A stretch of DNA of 64,000 nucleotides from Sporomusa acidovorans (GTDB taxonomy: Bacteria; Bacillota; Negativicutes; Sporomusales; Sporomusaceae), in contig NZ_FNAM01000007.1 in NCBI RefSeq assembly GCF_900101845.1, forward strand, positions 83,048 to 147,047, given 5' to 3'. This document shows positions 36,883 to 47,345 of this stretch, piece by piece. A model generated the notes under the pieces. The model did no database searches. It was not told the origin of the DNA and saw nothing but the letters and a program-made list of their open reading frames with translations. Position numbers and translations under genes: made by a program. Numbering within the stretch: the first letter of the stretch is position 1; each line of letters begins with the position of its first letter.

Positions 36883-37370
36883 GGCGACACCACCAGCCGG
36901 TGATCGTCTTCACGGTCATTGATGATAACCCCTGCATATTTATAAGGCTTAAGCATAAAGTGGGTGGTCGTGCTGATGACACCGTCGATGGTAGATAGCT
37001 TGGTAGCTACAAATCTGGAGACTTCCTTAAGTGTATGGCCTTCGACCATAACGCTTAAGTCATAGGCACCTGACATGAGATACAGATTAACCACTTCCGG
37101 AAAGCGGTAGATGCGCTCGGCAATGGCGTCGAAGCCTACTTCGCGCTGCGGGGTGATGCGAACGTCAATAATAGCGGTTACTTTATCCTCGCCGGCCTTT
37201 TCCCAGTTGATGATGGGCTGATATTTAACAATAATTTTCTCGTCTTCCAGCCGTTTAATCAAGGCGGCAACTTCCTCTTTGGGCTTTTGCAGTAAGGCGG
37301 CCAGTTGCTCAACCGGCTGGGTACAGTCTTTTTCCAACTGTGTTAACAATATTTTTAATGATTCTTTCAC
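36879..37370 (-). CDS. Lrp/AsnC-family transcriptional regulator
   Basis: Feast/famine regulator of 163 residues: N-terminal winged helix-turn-helix (about residues 1-55, with CTQPVEQLAALLQKPKEEVA) and C-terminal RAM/AsnC ligand-binding domain (VTAIIDVRITPQREVGFDAI, YDLSVMVEGHTLKEV). The start is GTG at 37370, because GGGAGGATC is a good site upstream. Longer in-frame starts would place coding sequence across the T-box terminator. It is translationally coupled to the aminotransferase gene, a pairing known for amino-acid-responsive control. Confidence 0.9.
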   Translation of the reverse strand: MKESLKILLTQLEKDCTQPVEQLAALLQKPKEEVAALIKRLEDEKIIVKYQPIINWEKAGEDKVTAIIDVRITPQREVGFDAIAERIYRFPEVVNLYLMSGAYDLSVMVEGHTLKEVSRFVATKLSTIDGVISTTTHFMLKPYKYAGVIINDREDDHRLVVSP

Positions 37371-37391
37371 AAATGATCCTCCCTGTTTGTG

Positions 37392-37625
37392 TAAAATAAA
37401 AAATCCCGTCCCTAAAAAGGACGAGATTATAGTTCCCGCGGTACCACCTAAATTAGCCATAAAGGCTCGCTTGATCCTGTTAACGCCAGGCACGGTCAGA
37501 CTTACTTATTTCAGCCTGCAGCTCAAGGGTGGCATTCCCATACTGTCTTCCGCCGGTTTTCACCCTAGCCGGCTCTCTAAAAGGTAAGGCATAATACGGT
37601 ACTATCCCTGTCATCACTCTTCAAT
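37392..37625 (-). promoter_or_regulatory. T-box riboswitch, specifier GCC (alanine)
   Basis: The minus strand carries the T-box core GGTGGTACCGCGGG (about 37434-37449), preceded by a stem I with AGTA bulge (GATAGTACCG), AGAGAGCCGG and GGTGAAAACCGG loop parts. Aligned with the glyQS T-box, the specifier triplet after GGAAT is GCC (37531-37533), an alanine codon. The tRNA-contact bulge UGGU matches a discriminator A, as tRNA-Ala has. The terminator AATCTCGTCC/GGGACGGGATT plus T run is at 37392-37428. It controls the AsnC-type regulator and aminotransferase by read-through when tRNA-Ala is uncharged. Confidence 0.9.
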
Positions 37626-37639
37626 ATTCAATTTTTATT

Positions 37640-37668
37640 AGCATACCATAAAAAAAAAGATTGGGCAA
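37640..37668 (-). promoter_or_regulatory. Promoter of the T-box operon
   Basis: On the minus strand TTGCCC (37663-37668) and TATGCT (37640-37645) are 17 bases apart, just before the T-box leader. Confidence 0.6.
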
Positions 37669-37757
37669 GCCTAAGTTTTTTAGGCGTACCTGTGGGTAGA
37701 TCTTTTTAAAATTTTTGTTAATTTTCAAAAAAAGATAAAAAACAACATTATATTACA

Positions 37758-37786
37758 TTGACTCTATTATTTTCCTAAAATATAAT
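37758..37786 (+). promoter_or_regulatory. Promoter of the TetR-type regulator
   Basis: TTGACT (37758-37763) and TATAAT (37781-37786) with an ideal 17-base spacer, 45 bases before the ATG at 37831. Confidence 0.75.
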
Positions 37787-37830
37787 AAAATTATTAAGTT
37801 AGTGTGTATTCACTTACCTAGGAGAAAGCA

Positions 37831-38433
37831 ATGAAAAGATTTACTTTACCACGAAAGGACGCCATAGTTCTCAGTGCCATTGAAATTATTGATGAGCTGG
37901 GATTGCAGGCGCTATCAACAAAAGAACTGGCAAGTCGCCAGAAAATAAGCGAATCTGCGCTTTACCGGCATTTCAAAAGCAAAGATGACATTGTGATGCA
38001 GGTACTGAAGTATTTTTCCAAATTTGACCGGGCGATTCTTCATTCAGCGCAGCAAATGGATGGTTCCGCCAAGCAGCGAATCATTTTCTATATTAAGAGT
38101 TTTGTCGAGTATTACGAAAATTTCCGGGCGCTTACGGCACTCTTATTTTCTTATGAACCGTTACGGCATTATAACCAAGAGACCAAAGATAAAGTAGAAA
38201 GCATTTTTGCCGACAGGTTCAAGGCTGTAGCCGAAATTTTGGCAGTCGGCCAGCAAAAAGGGGAGCTTACTGCGGGCTATACGCCCAAAGAATTTGCCGA
38301 GATTATTTTGGGCACCTGTCAGATAACCATACTCAGGTGGCGGATCAATGATTACAATTTTGCGGTAAAAGACACAGTGCTAAGTTTATTGGAAAGGTTG
38401 TTTGCCGCAGTTGAAATTCAAAAAAAGCCATAA
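37831..38433 (+). CDS. TetR/AcrR-family transcriptional regulator
   Basis: One-component repressor of 200 residues. The N-terminal helix-turn-helix is clear (AIEIIDELGLQALSTKELAS then ISESALYRHFKSKDDIVMQV). The C-terminal ligand domain has no recognisable specificity. It stands 21 bases before the cheY gene with no terminator between, so it may read into the chemosensory operon. An AGGAGAAAG site lies upstream of the ATG. Confidence 0.9.
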   Translation: MKRFTLPRKDAIVLSAIEIIDELGLQALSTKELASRQKISESALYRHFKSKDDIVMQVLKYFSKFDRAILHSAQQMDGSAKQRIIFYIKSFVEYYENFRALTALLFSYEPLRHYNQETKDKVESIFADRFKAVAEILAVGQQKGELTAGYTPKEFAEIILGTCQITILRWRINDYNFAVKDTVLSLLERLFAAVEIQKKP

Positions 38434-38454
38434 AGAAAATGAGGGGGAATAACA

Positions 38455-38808
38455 TTGAAAAAGGTACTTATTGTTGATGATGCAGCTTTTATCCGCTTGT
38501 CCCTAAAGATGATGCTGGAGAAAAACGGTTTTGATGTTGTGGGTGTTGCCGAGGACGGCCTGGATGGAATCAAAAAGTTTGTTGAGCTGAACCCTGACCT
38601 TGTTACGATGGATATTACCATGCCGGAGATGGACGGCATCAATGCCGTTAAGGCGATTATGAAGCTTAATCCGGCTGCGAAAGTTGTTATGATTTCAGCC
38701 ATGGGACAGGAATGCATGGTAACAGATGCCATCATTGCCGGTGCAAAAACATTTATTGTCAAACCGTTTAAGGAAGAGCATGTTGTTCAAACCTTACAAG
38801 CCGTTTAG
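38455..38808 (+). CDS. cheY: CheY-type single-domain response regulator
   Basis: Receiver protein of 117 residues phosphorylated by the CheA encoded next. Acidic pocket VDDAAF, phospho-Asp in VTMDITMPEMDGI, the Ser/Thr of VVMISAMGQE and Lys in FIVKPFKEEH are all present. The start is TTG at 38455 with GAGGGGG 7 bases upstream. It is the first gene of the second chemosensory operon. No flagellar genes accompany it in the window. Confidence 0.93.
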   Translation: MKKVLIVDDAAFIRLSLKMMLEKNGFDVVGVAEDGLDGIKKFVELNPDLVTMDITMPEMDGINAVKAIMKLNPAAKVVMISAMGQECMVTDAIIAGAKTFIVKPFKEEHVVQTLQAV

Positions 38809-38831
38809 TTTTGTCAGGGAGGGGTTAACCT

Positions 38832-40904
38832 TTGGGAGAGTCTGAACGCGAGCCCATGCTGGATATGTATATCTTTGAGACATTGCAGCAGGTCGAACAA
38901 TTGGAGCAGGCCGTTTTAGACAGTGAAAAATTAGGTTGCTTTGACACTAATGCGATTAATAAAATTTTCCGGATTATGCACACCATTAAGAGTTCGGCGG
39001 CGATGATGCTTTTCAATGAAGTTTCATCGTTGGCGCATTCTTTAGAAGACCTGTTTTACTTTATCCGGGAAAATGGTTCGGTTTGTCTTGATTATTCCCG
39101 GCTGACTGATATTGTCCTGGCAGGGATTGATTTCTTCAAGACCGAGACGGTTAAAGTCGATCAGGGTCAGGCCAGCGATGGCAACGCCAGTCATATTACA
39201 CCGCAAATCAGCCAATACTTAGCCGAGTTGAAGGCCAATACCGGGAATATTCCGGATTTGGCCGACGGCGAAAAAATGAATGAGTCTAAACCGCAGAAAT
39301 ACTACATACCTGCAGGCAAGCCGGAAGCAACAGGCGACAGCAGAGCCTATAACGCGGTTGTTTTTTTTGAAGACGGCTGTGAAATGGAAAATATTCGCGC
39401 CTTTGCCCTTGTGCATAATTTAAAAGGATTGGCCGAAGATATTGTTTACGAACCGCCTGATATTATTGAAAATAATGCTACCGCCGAGATGATCAGGGAA
39501 GGCGGCTTTACAATCCGGTTTAAAAGCACTCAGCCGCAGGACGCTATGAAAAAATTTTTTGCCGGGACAGCTTTTGTCAAGACGCTGGAAATTAGCGAAA
39601 CGGCGGCAGAACAAAAGTCTGTGTTTCCCGGGCGGCCTAAACAAATTATTTTAGATGAGCATGAACTTCAGGTGCCGGAAAAATATGCGGCAAAACTGGC
39701 GGCGGAAAACAAAGCCACTGATCAGGAACCCGGGTGTGCCAGCCTGAAGCAGACTATGATCAGTGTTCATGTTGCCAAGCTTGATAAACTGATGGATATG
39801 GTTGGCGAATTGGTCATTGCCGAAGCGATGGTAACGCAGAACCCTGACATCAATAGCCTCAAACTCGACAATTTTCGCAAATCATCCCGGCAGTTGCGCA
39901 AAATTGTCGGTGAATTGCAGGCTGTGGTTATGTCTATACGGATGATGCCGCTGACGGCGACTTTTCAAAAGATGAATCGAATTGTCCGCGACGCCGGTAA
40001 AAAACTGGACAAGCAAGTAACACTTACGCTGGTAGGCGAGGATACAGAGGTTGATAAAAACATTATCGAAAAAATATCAGATCCCCTCATGCATTTGATC
40101 CGCAATGCTGTCGACCACGGGATTGAGTCGGCAGCGGAACGGCGTCAGGCCGGGAAAGCGGAGAACGGAACCATCACGTTGGAGGCCAAAAACTCCGGCA
40201 ATGATGTGTGGATCATTGTAAAGGACGACGGCCGTGGCCTAAACAAGGAAAAGATTTTGGCCAAAGCGTATGCCGCCGGTCTAACAACCAAACCGGAAAA
40301 GGAATTAACAGATAAGGAAATTTATTCCTTTATCTTTCTGCCCGGGTTTTCCACCAAAGAGGGAGTCACCGAGCTTTCCGGCCGGGGAGTGGGGATGGAT
40401 GTCGTTACTAAGAATGTGGAAGAGATTGGCGGTACAATTATTGTGGAAAGCACACCCGGTGAAGGAGCGTCCATTGCACTTAAAATTCCGTTGACACTGG
40501 CTATTATTGACGGGATGACGGTAAAAGTCGGCCAATCCCGCTACACGATTCCCACAACGGCGATCCGGGAATCCTTCCGTCCCCAAGCGGGAAATATCAT
40601 TAAGGACCCCGATGGACGGGAACTGCTGTTTATCCGGGGGCAATGCCTGCCGGTCATTAAGCTCTATGAGCACTATAACACCGCTACCGGTCAGACCTTG
40701 CTGGATGAAGGAATTATGATTATAGTTGAGAACGACGGACGGAGTATCGGGCTATTTGCCGATGAATTGCTGGGACAACAGCCTGTGGTTGTAAAAGCAT
40801 TGCCCGGTTATATAAAAAAGGCCAAGGGCTTGGCAGGCTGTACGTTGTTGGGAGACGGCAGCATCAGTTTGATTTTGGATATTCCGGCGTTATTTTATGC
40901 TTAA
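38832..40904 (+). CDS. cheA: Chemotaxis histidine kinase CheA
   Basis: Complete CheA of 690 residues. Hpt domain with IMHTIKSSAAMM (phospho-His) near residue 47, a P2-like part (about 170-270), dimerisation helices (SVHVAKLDKLMDMVGELVIAE), ATPase with HLIRNAVDHGIES (N box), VKDDGRGLN (G1) and SGRGVGMDVVTKNVEEIGG (G2), and a C-terminal CheW-like domain. TTG at 38832 follows AGGGAGGGG. Its last 8 codons overlap the longer reading of cheW. It serves the receptor and adaptor genes downstream. Confidence 0.95.
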   Translation: MGESEREPMLDMYIFETLQQVEQLEQAVLDSEKLGCFDTNAINKIFRIMHTIKSSAAMMLFNEVSSLAHSLEDLFYFIRENGSVCLDYSRLTDIVLAGIDFFKTETVKVDQGQASDGNASHITPQISQYLAELKANTGNIPDLADGEKMNESKPQKYYIPAGKPEATGDSRAYNAVVFFEDGCEMENIRAFALVHNLKGLAEDIVYEPPDIIENNATAEMIREGGFTIRFKSTQPQDAMKKFFAGTAFVKTLEISETAAEQKSVFPGRPKQIILDEHELQVPEKYAAKLAAENKATDQEPGCASLKQTMISVHVAKLDKLMDMVGELVIAEAMVTQNPDINSLKLDNFRKSSRQLRKIVGELQAVVMSIRMMPLTATFQKMNRIVRDAGKKLDKQVTLTLVGEDTEVDKNIIEKISDPLMHLIRNAVDHGIESAAERRQAGKAENGTITLEAKNSGNDVWIIVKDDGRGLNKEKILAKAYAAGLTTKPEKELTDKEIYSFIFLPGFSTKEGVTELSGRGVGMDVVTKNVEEIGGTIIVESTPGEGASIALKIPLTLAIIDGMTVKVGQSRYTIPTTAIRESFRPQAGNIIKDPDGRELLFIRGQCLPVIKLYEHYNTATGQTLLDEGIMIIVENDGRSIGLFADELLGQQPVVVKALPGYIKKAKGLAGCTLLGDGSISLILDIPALFYA

Positions 40905-40941
40905 TTGTCGGCAAAAATTGGACACAAGCAGGGGGGAGAAT

Positions 40942-41433
40942 ATGGCTGACGCTGATAACCTGGAAATGGAAATAGCTGACTCGCAGCAGGATAAGTATTT
41001 AACTTTTGTATTAGACGGTGAATATTACGGCATTGAGATTAGACATGTGATTGAAATTATTGGCGGAATCCAGGCAATTACGACAGTGCCCGAGTTACCG
41101 GCCTATGTCAAAGGCATTATTAATCTGCGCGGCAAGATTATTCCGGTCATGGATGTGCGGCTGCGTTTTAAAAAAGCGGCCCAAGAGTATACTGACCGGA
41201 CCTGCATCATTGTGATTGACCTAAGAGAGGTTACAGTTGGTTTGATTGTGGATACGGTAGCCGAAGTTACCGTAATCCCCGCGGATGATATTGTACTGCC
41301 GCCGGCAGGCGCGAAGGGCAGTCAGAATAAGTATATTAAGGGAATTGGCAAAGTCGGCGGACAGGTTCGCCTGCTGCTGGATTGCGATCAGTTGCTGAGC
41401 CAAGACGAGACAGACAGTCTGCCGTTAGCGTAA
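40942..41433 (+). CDS. cheW: CheW-type chemotaxis adaptor
   Basis: Adaptor of 163 residues linking receptor and CheA. Core motifs: YLTFVLDGEYYGIEIRHV, VPELPAYVKGIINLRGKIIP and VMDVRLRF. ATG at 40942 is chosen because GGGGGGAG directly precedes it; the upstream in-frame ATG at 40897 falls inside cheA without a site. Its sequence is far closer to standard CheW than the protein at 4534. Confidence 0.94.
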   Translation: MADADNLEMEIADSQQDKYLTFVLDGEYYGIEIRHVIEIIGGIQAITTVPELPAYVKGIINLRGKIIPVMDVRLRFKKAAQEYTDRTCIIVIDLREVTVGLIVDTVAEVTVIPADDIVLPPAGAKGSQNKYIKGIGKVGGQVRLLLDCDQLLSQDETDSLPLA

Positions 41434-41478
41434 CGAGAGTATTTTGAATAATGAAAAATCGGGGGAGGCCTTAGGTTT

Positions 41479-43179
41479 ATGCAATGGTTTTACAATCTTA
41501 AGATTAGGAATAAACTGGTGGCTGCGTTTATTGCCGTGGCGCTGCTGGCCGGAATTGTCGGCTTTATTGGTATCTACAATATCAAAGATGTGCAGGAAAA
41601 ATATGTGGTGTTATACGAGGACTATGGCGTTGCCGGCGCCAATATCGGACAGCTGGGAGTGGCGCTTGAACAAAGCCGCAGTCATTTGCGGGATATTCTT
41701 TTGGCAAAGGGATCGGCTGACCGGAGCAGGAATGTGGCGGCCATAAAAGAACTGGACAAAGAAATTGACGAACGTCTGCCCCAGTTTGAAAAAAGCATTA
41801 AGGGTAATCAGGTAAGGGAAGAATTTAAAGAGCTCAGAGACAATATAGAAAAGTTCAGGCTTGTCAGAGATAAGGTAATGGTATTGGCCTTGGCTAATCA
41901 AGAAGACCAGGCGGTTATTGTCATGCGCAACGAAGGTGCCGGTATTGTCAATGCCATTGATGAATTGGTAGACAAGCTGTATCAGGATAAGGTTAACTTG
42001 GGGCGGCAGGTCAGTAAAGAACTCATTGATCAAACCAACAGAGTCATGGTTGTGTTGACTGTCATTATTGCCGTGGCCATTGCGCTGGCGCTCGGCCTGG
42101 GCGTGGCTATTGCGCTTACTGTCAGCCGGCCCTTGCAGGCCTTGGCCGGTGAAATGAAGAAGATGGCCGAGGGCGATCTTAATGTCGCTGTAAATATAAC
42201 CAGCAAAGACGAAATCGGCATGTTGGCCGGCTCCTTTACAACAATGGCTGCCAATATTAATGAAGTGATCAACAACATCAACCTCTCATCCGCGCAGGTG
42301 TCGGCAGGCTCACGCCAAATGTCGGCTTCCAGCCTGGCCTTGTCGCAGGGGGCTACAGAACAAGCCAGTTCCATTGAAGAAGTGACCGCATCTATGGAGC
42401 AGATTGCAGCGCAAACAACGCAAAACGCGGTCAATGCCAACCAAGCCAACGAACTGGCGATTACCACCCAGGAAAACGCTGAGCAGGGCAACAGTAAAAT
42501 GCAGCATATGCTTACCGCGATGGAGGATATTAATTCATCGGCCGCCAGTATTTCCAAAATTATTAAGGTTATTGACGAGATAGCCTTTCAGACCAATATC
42601 CTGGCGCTCAATGCCGCCGTGGAGGCCGCTCGTGCCGGTCAACACGGCAAAGGATTTGCTGTTGTTGCCGAGGAAGTGCGGAATCTTGCCGCCAGAAGTG
42701 CCAATGCCGCCAAAGAAACGACTGTTATGATTGAAGGTTCAATCCAAAAGGCCAATCTGGGAACCCAAATTGCGCAAGAAACAGCGGCATCTTTAAACAA
42801 AATTGTTCATGATATTGAGCAGGTTGCCGAGCTTGTCGGGCAGATTGCCGCCGCTTCTAATGAGCAGGCCAGCGGTATTTCCCAGGTTAACCAGGCTATC
42901 AACCAGGTCTCCCAGGTTGTACAAAGCAATTCGGCTACCGCCGAGGAAAGTGCCGCCGCCAGCGAGGAATTGTCGGCTCAGGCCGATACTCTTAAAGATT
43001 TAGTCGGTAAGTTTAAAGTGAAAAGAACGGCAGTGGCCGGTGGCCTTGGTCCGGTAGACCCGGCAACCCTGAAATTGATCCAGGATATGCTGGATAAACA
43101 AAAGGCGGGCGGGCAGACGGACATGCCCAAATCGAAAGTCAAAATTGTATTAAGTGATAACGAGTTTGGCAAGTACTGA
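41479..43179 (+). CDS. Methyl-accepting chemotaxis protein with four-helix-bundle sensor
   Basis: Receptor of 566 residues: TM1 (about 10-32), a helical periplasmic 4HB_MCP domain (about 35-190), TM2 (about 190-213), HAMP ([20 protein letters not shown]) and a long signalling bundle with the standard tip [19 protein letters not shown]-terminal Gln/Glu-rich adaptation helices are present. It lies 45 bases after cheW and two bases before cheR, within the operon. The ligand is unknown. Confidence 0.93.
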   Translation: MQWFYNLKIRNKLVAAFIAVALLAGIVGFIGIYNIKDVQEKYVVLYEDYGVAGANIGQLGVALEQSRSHLRDILLAKGSADRSRNVAAIKELDKEIDERLPQFEKSIKGNQVREEFKELRDNIEKFRLVRDKVMVLALANQEDQAVIVMRNEGAGIVNAIDELVDKLYQDKVNLGRQVSKELIDQTNRVMVVLTVIIAVAIALALGLGVAIALTVSRPLQALAGEMKKMAEGDLNVAVNITSKDEIGMLAGSFTTMAANINEVINNINLSSAQVSAGSRQMSASSLALSQGATEQASSIEEVTASMEQIAAQTTQNAVNANQANELAITTQENAEQGNSKMQHMLTAMEDINSSAASISKIIKVIDEIAFQTNILALNAAVEAARAGQHGKGFAVVAEEVRNLAARSANAAKETTVMIEGSIQKANLGTQIAQETAASLNKIVHDIEQVAELVGQIAAASNEQASGISQVNQAINQVSQVVQSNSATAEESAAASEELSAQADTLKDLVGKFKVKRTAVAGGLGPVDPATLKLIQDMLDKQKAGGQTDMPKSKVKIVLSDNEFGKY

Positions 43180-43181
43180 CA

Positions 43182-44045
43182 ATGATAGGAATTGATGAAC
43201 AGGAATTCCGCCAATTGGCCGATTTTATTCATGCCAATTATGGGATAAACTTAGGAAATGAGAAAAAACAATTGCTGCTGGGGCGGCTGCAAGGGGTATT
43301 GGTGAAAAAGAATATCGGCAGTTTTACCGAGTACTATCAGCAAATCATGGCCGATAAAAGCGGCAGCGAGGTGGCGACACTGCTTGACCGGATTACGACC
43401 AACCATACCTTTTTCCTGCGGGAAAACCAGCACTTTGAGTACCTGCGCAGCCAAGTGCTTCCCTATCTGTCAGCCACTGTCAGGGATAAGGATTTACGGA
43501 TCTGGAGTGCCGGCTGCGCCAGCGGCCAGGAGGCCTATACGATTGCCATGCTGCTGGCCGACGCGTTTGACGGCACTCCGGGCTGGAATAAAGTCATTCT
43601 CGCGACAGATATTGCAAGCCGGGTTTTGGAAAAAGCCGTAAGCGGTATTTACCAGAACAATGAGCTGACCGGATTGCCGCCGGCCTGGGAGAAAAAATAT
43701 TTTGAAAAACGTAATGAAAGCGAACGAACAGTTCGCCGCAGCATCCAAAGCGAGATTATTTTCCGCAAATTCAACCTGATGGAGCCGGTATTTCCCTTTA
43801 AGAAAAAGTTTCATGTAATCTTTTGCCGGAATGTCATGATTTATTTTGATCACCAAACCAAACGTGAGCTTATTGGTAAGTTTTTTAACTTCACCGAGCC
43901 GGGCGGATATTTGTTTGTGGGTCATTCTGAATCGCTGCACCGTGGGGAAAGCGGATATGACTATATTGCTCCCGGGATATACCGCAAGCCTGGTGGAGGT
44001 GGGTATTGTGATCCGAAAAAAGATAAAAGTTTTAATTGTCGATGA
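43182..44045 (+). CDS. cheR: CheR chemotaxis methyltransferase
   Basis: SAM-dependent receptor methyltransferase of 287 residues. TNHTFFLRENQHFEYL, the SAM motif WSAGCASGQEAYTIA and FHVIFCRNVMIYFD are all standard. Unlike the gene at 701 it has no TPR extension. Its last 38 bases overlap the start of cheB, so the two are likely co-translated. Confidence 0.95.
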   Translation: MIGIDEQEFRQLADFIHANYGINLGNEKKQLLLGRLQGVLVKKNIGSFTEYYQQIMADKSGSEVATLLDRITTNHTFFLRENQHFEYLRSQVLPYLSATVRDKDLRIWSAGCASGQEAYTIAMLLADAFDGTPGWNKVILATDIASRVLEKAVSGIYQNNELTGLPPAWEKKYFEKRNESERTVRRSIQSEIIFRKFNLMEPVFPFKKKFHVIFCRNVMIYFDHQTKRELIGKFFNFTEPGGYLFVGHSESLHRGESGYDYIAPGIYRKPGGGGYCDPKKDKSFNCR

Positions 44046-45036
44046 TTCGCTGGTTTTTCGGGAGTTTTTGGCGCGCAGTCTGGCTGCCGACCCGGGAATT
44101 GAGGTAGTGGCTACGGCGGTTGACGCGTATGACGCCAGAGATAAAATTATTGAGTTTGAGCCGGATGTTATGACACTGGATGTGGAAATGCCACGCATGA
44201 GCGGCGTGGAGTTTTTGCAGCGGTTGCTGCCGCAGTACCCGCTGCCGGTGGTGATGATCAGTGCGATCAGCGATAAGGTCTTTGAAGCCATGGCGGCCGG
44301 GGCCGTGGATTTTGTCGTAAAGCCTGACCCCAAGGGCGGCCGGGCTCCGGCTGTGGTCATTAATGAACTGAAAACGAAAATTAAAGTGGCCTCGATTGCC
44401 AAAGTAGCCCAATGCAAGAAGCCTGCTTTGCCGGCTCAACCGGCCGCCAAACCGGTGCAGGCAGGCAGTTCCGACCGCATCATTGCGCTGGGGGCTTCTA
44501 CCGGCGGAACAGAAGCGATTTTCAGTATTTTAAAAAAGTTGCCGGCCGATATGCCGGGAATGGTGATTGTGCAGCATATGCCGCCGGTATTTACCCGGTT
44601 GTTTGCCGAACGCATGAATGCCTTAACGCTGCTGGACGTGAAGGAGGCGCAAAGCGGCGACCGGCTCGGCCGCGGCCGGGTTTTAATTGCGCCGGGGGAT
44701 AAACATATGCGTCTTGTCAAAGTCAGTGGCGGCTTCGGGGTGGAGTGTGCGGCCGGTGACAAGGTGAGCGGGCATTGCCCTTCAGTGGATGTACTGTTTG
44801 AATCGGTGGCCCGGGAAGCCGGGAAGAACGCTATTGGGGTGTTGCTGACGGGAATGGGGCAGGATGGCGCTAAAGGCCTTTTAAAGATGCGCCAAGGCGG
44901 TGCCCGGACTATTGGGCAGGATGAACAAACTTCGGTAGTATACGGGATGCCGAAGGTTGCATGGGAACTGGGGGCAGTGGAGAAGCAAGGCGCATTGTCC
45001 GCTATTCCCCAACTTATTTATTCATTCTTGCCGTAA
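44008..45036 (+). CDS. cheB: CheB chemotaxis response-regulator methylesterase
   Basis: Full-length CheB of 342 residues: receiver (KVLIVDDSLVFREFL; phospho-Asp in VMTLDVEMPRMSG) and esterase with Ser in LGASTGGTEAI, His in VQHMPPVFTRLF and Asp in LTGMGQDGAKG. GTG at 44008 is used, 8 bases after GGAGG; it overlaps the cheR 3' end. The frame stays open upstream to 43846, but that part overlaps cheR and lacks CheB homology. Confidence 0.94.
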   Translation: MIRKKIKVLIVDDSLVFREFLARSLAADPGIEVVATAVDAYDARDKIIEFEPDVMTLDVEMPRMSGVEFLQRLLPQYPLPVVMISAISDKVFEAMAAGAVDFVVKPDPKGGRAPAVVINELKTKIKVASIAKVAQCKKPALPAQPAAKPVQAGSSDRIIALGASTGGTEAIFSILKKLPADMPGMVIVQHMPPVFTRLFAERMNALTLLDVKEAQSGDRLGRGRVLIAPGDKHMRLVKVSGGFGVECAAGDKVSGHCPSVDVLFESVAREAGKNAIGVLLTGMGQDGAKGLLKMRQGGARTIGQDEQTSVVYGMPKVAWELGAVEKQGALSAIPQLIYSFLP

Positions 45037-45054
45037 CGGAGGAGGTGCAGGTTT

Positions 45055-47325
45055 ATGCGGGATTTGGCCGCTGCCTTAGCCAGTATCGGCGATGGCGTAA
45101 TTGTTACGGGTAAGGATAGCACAATCACTTTTATTAATAAGGCAGCGGAAAGGCTGACTGGCTGGCAGGAAAAAGAAGCTGTCGGGCGTTCACTGACAGA
45201 AGTGTTCCAATTAATCAATAGGGAAACCAGGGAGCAGTTTGACGATCCGTTTGCCAGGGCCATTTGTGCGGATGGGCCGGTAGGCTTGATAAATAACATT
45301 GTTTTAGTCGCTAAAGACGGCTGCGAATGGTATGTATCGGCCAATACGGCTCCGGTCAAAGACAGCCAGGACGAACTGCAGGGGGCCGTTGTCGTCTTCC
45401 GGGATATTACCCGCCTTAAGCAGGTGGAACAAAAACTGACAGAGGAAAGGCGAAAGCTCAAAACCATCTTTGATGCTGTGCCGTCATGCATGCTGATTGT
45501 AGACGAACAAGCCCAAATTGAGGAAGTCAACCCGGCTTTTGCCCGGCAGTTTAACTGGGTTGAATCAGGTGGCCAAATTGGCAGAAGTCTGAAATGCAGT
45601 AATAGCTATATGGATGAACGCGGCTGCGGCTATAGCCCTGATTGCGAATTTTGCCCGATTCGCAGGGCATTGAGAGAAGTATTTGCCACAGGCCGGGCCG
45701 CGGGTGATTTTGACGCCAAGCTGACGCTGGCGACACACGGTCAGGAAACGATGTGGTTCCGGATTAACATTGTTCCCGCTTTTATTGACAACGAACAACG
45801 GGCGGTTATTATTATTGATGATATAACGAAATATAAAGAATTGGAGCAGAGCCTGAAGGAGGCTGCCGAGGCAGCCTATGCGGCCAATCGGGCCAAAAGC
45901 GAGTTTTTGGCCAATATGAGCCACGAGATCAGAACTCCCCTAAACGGCATTATCGGCATGATTGATTTAACTTTGATGAGTGAACTTACTCCCGGCCAGC
46001 GTGAGAACCTGCTGATTTCCAAATCATGTGCGGACTCATTGCTGAATATTATCAGCGACATATTAGAGTTTTCCAAAATCGAAGCAGGCAAAGTAGCGCT
46101 GAAAAAAGTCGGCTTTAATTTGCGGGAAGTTATTGAACAGACTCTTAAGCCGCACAAGGTGCGGGCTGCGGGCAAAGGGCTTACACTTACCTGCCAAATC
46201 GCCTATAATGTTCCTTTCCTGGTTATCGGGGATCCGCTGCGCTTGCAGCAAATCATCAATAATCTGGTTAGTAATGCCATTAAGTTTACCAATAAAGGCT
46301 CTATTGATATGACTGTTAGCAACCTTGGGGATAATGACAAGGTTAAGATTTTGTTTAGTGTTGCGGACACGGGGATTGGGATTTCGCCGGCAGAGACGAA
46401 ACTCTTATTTCGCAGTTTTAGTCAGGTCGATAGCTCTCATACCAGAAAATACGGCGGGACTGGTCTGGGATTAGCCATATCCAAACAACTGGTAGACATT
46501 ATGGGGGGAAAGATTTGGGTGGAAAGCCAAAAAGGACAGGGGAGCATATTTAATTTTACGATAGAATTTGAAAGCTGCCATAAGAACGACTTTAAACCGC
46601 AAGTCAACAAACCGGTGCAAAAGCGCCGGACGAAAAAGCCGCGCAAAATTTTGCTGGCGGAAGATCACGAACTGAACCAGGCCGTCATCGGCTTGCTGCT
46701 TAAAGAGATGGGGCATACCTTTACCATTGCCAATACCGGCACTGCCACTGTAAAATTGTATGAGCGGCTGACCTTCGATTTGATCTTGATGGATATCCAA
46801 ATGCCGGATATGGACGGCTTGGAAGCCACGGCAGCCATTCGCCGCCTGGAAGCGGAAACAGGCCGGCATATTCATATTATTGCGATTACTGCCCATGCTT
46901 TACCCGGCGACAGAGAGCGGTTTATCGCGCTGGGCGTGGATGACTATATTGCCAAACCGGTGCAATTTGATGATCTGTTTGCGATTATTGAAAGAATTGA
47001 CACAGCCGGTGAAGCAGCAGATGATGAAATTAACGCCCTGCTACATAAAGCGGATGCCATGCCGCTTGCACCGGCCGCTCTCAGCGAACTGACGAAAAAA
47101 ATATCCGGCTTGCAGGCTGCGGCTATGTTTAGCGATGTCCAGGCAGTGGAAGCCTATGCTCTGGAAATCAAAGCTCTGGCCAGTCAATACAGCCTGGATG
47201 CTATCAAAAATTTGGCTTTCCGGATTGCCCTTGATCTTAGAAGGGGGCATTTGGAACAAGCGGGAGTATTGGCGGAGAAGATGATGCAGGAAGTGAATTC
47301 TCTGCAAAAACTAAGCGGCATATAA
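45055..47325 (+). CDS. PAS-containing hybrid sensor histidine kinase
   Basis: Soluble 756-residue kinase: PAS 1 (about 1-115), PAS 2 (about 125-265), HisKA ([18 protein letters not shown] [12 protein letters not shown]), HATPase ([25 protein letters not shown]) and a receiver ([13 protein letters not shown], phospho-Asp in [13 protein letters not shown]). PAS 2 carries a four-cysteine cluster ([20 protein letters not shown], about 182-201) that could bind a metal or Fe-S cluster. The last 100 residues look helical, but no Hpt histidine motif is seen. It is co-transcribed with the che genes and a receiver protein. Confidence 0.92.
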   Translation: MRDLAAALASIGDGVIVTGKDSTITFINKAAERLTGWQEKEAVGRSLTEVFQLINRETREQFDDPFARAICADGPVGLINNIVLVAKDGCEWYVSANTAPVKDSQDELQGAVVVFRDITRLKQVEQKLTEERRKLKTIFDAVPSCMLIVDEQAQIEEVNPAFARQFNWVESGGQIGRSLKCSNSYMDERGCGYSPDCEFCPIRRALREVFATGRAAGDFDAKLTLATHGQETMWFRINIVPAFIDNEQRAVIIIDDITKYKELEQSLKEAAEAAYAANRAKSEFLANMSHEIRTPLNGIIGMIDLTLMSELTPGQRENLLISKSCADSLLNIISDILEFSKIEAGKVALKKVGFNLREVIEQTLKPHKVRAAGKGLTLTCQIAYNVPFLVIGDPLRLQQIINNLVSNAIKFTNKGSIDMTVSNLGDNDKVKILFSVADTGIGISPAETKLLFRSFSQVDSSHTRKYGGTGLGLAISKQLVDIMGGKIWVESQKGQGSIFNFTIEFESCHKNDFKPQVNKPVQKRRTKKPRKILLAEDHELNQAVIGLLLKEMGHTFTIANTGTATVKLYERLTFDLILMDIQMPDMDGLEATAAIRRLEAETGRHIHIIAITAHALPGDRERFIALGVDDYIAKPVQFDDLFAIIERIDTAGEAADDEINALLHKADAMPLAPAALSELTKKISGLQAAAMFSDVQAVEAYALEIKALASQYSLDAIKNLAFRIALDLRRGHLEQAGVLAEKMMQEVNSLQKLSGI

Positions 47326-47345
47326 ACTATAAGGGGGGGATGGCC

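Noticed and set aside
36879..37493. Longer 204-codon version of the AsnC-type gene
   Set aside because: The extra N-terminus is translated T-box leader and terminator. The GTG at 37370 has a proper ribosome site.
43846..44007. N-terminal extension of CheB
   Set aside because: It overlaps cheR in another frame and has no CheB similarity. GTG 44008 has a good ribosome site.
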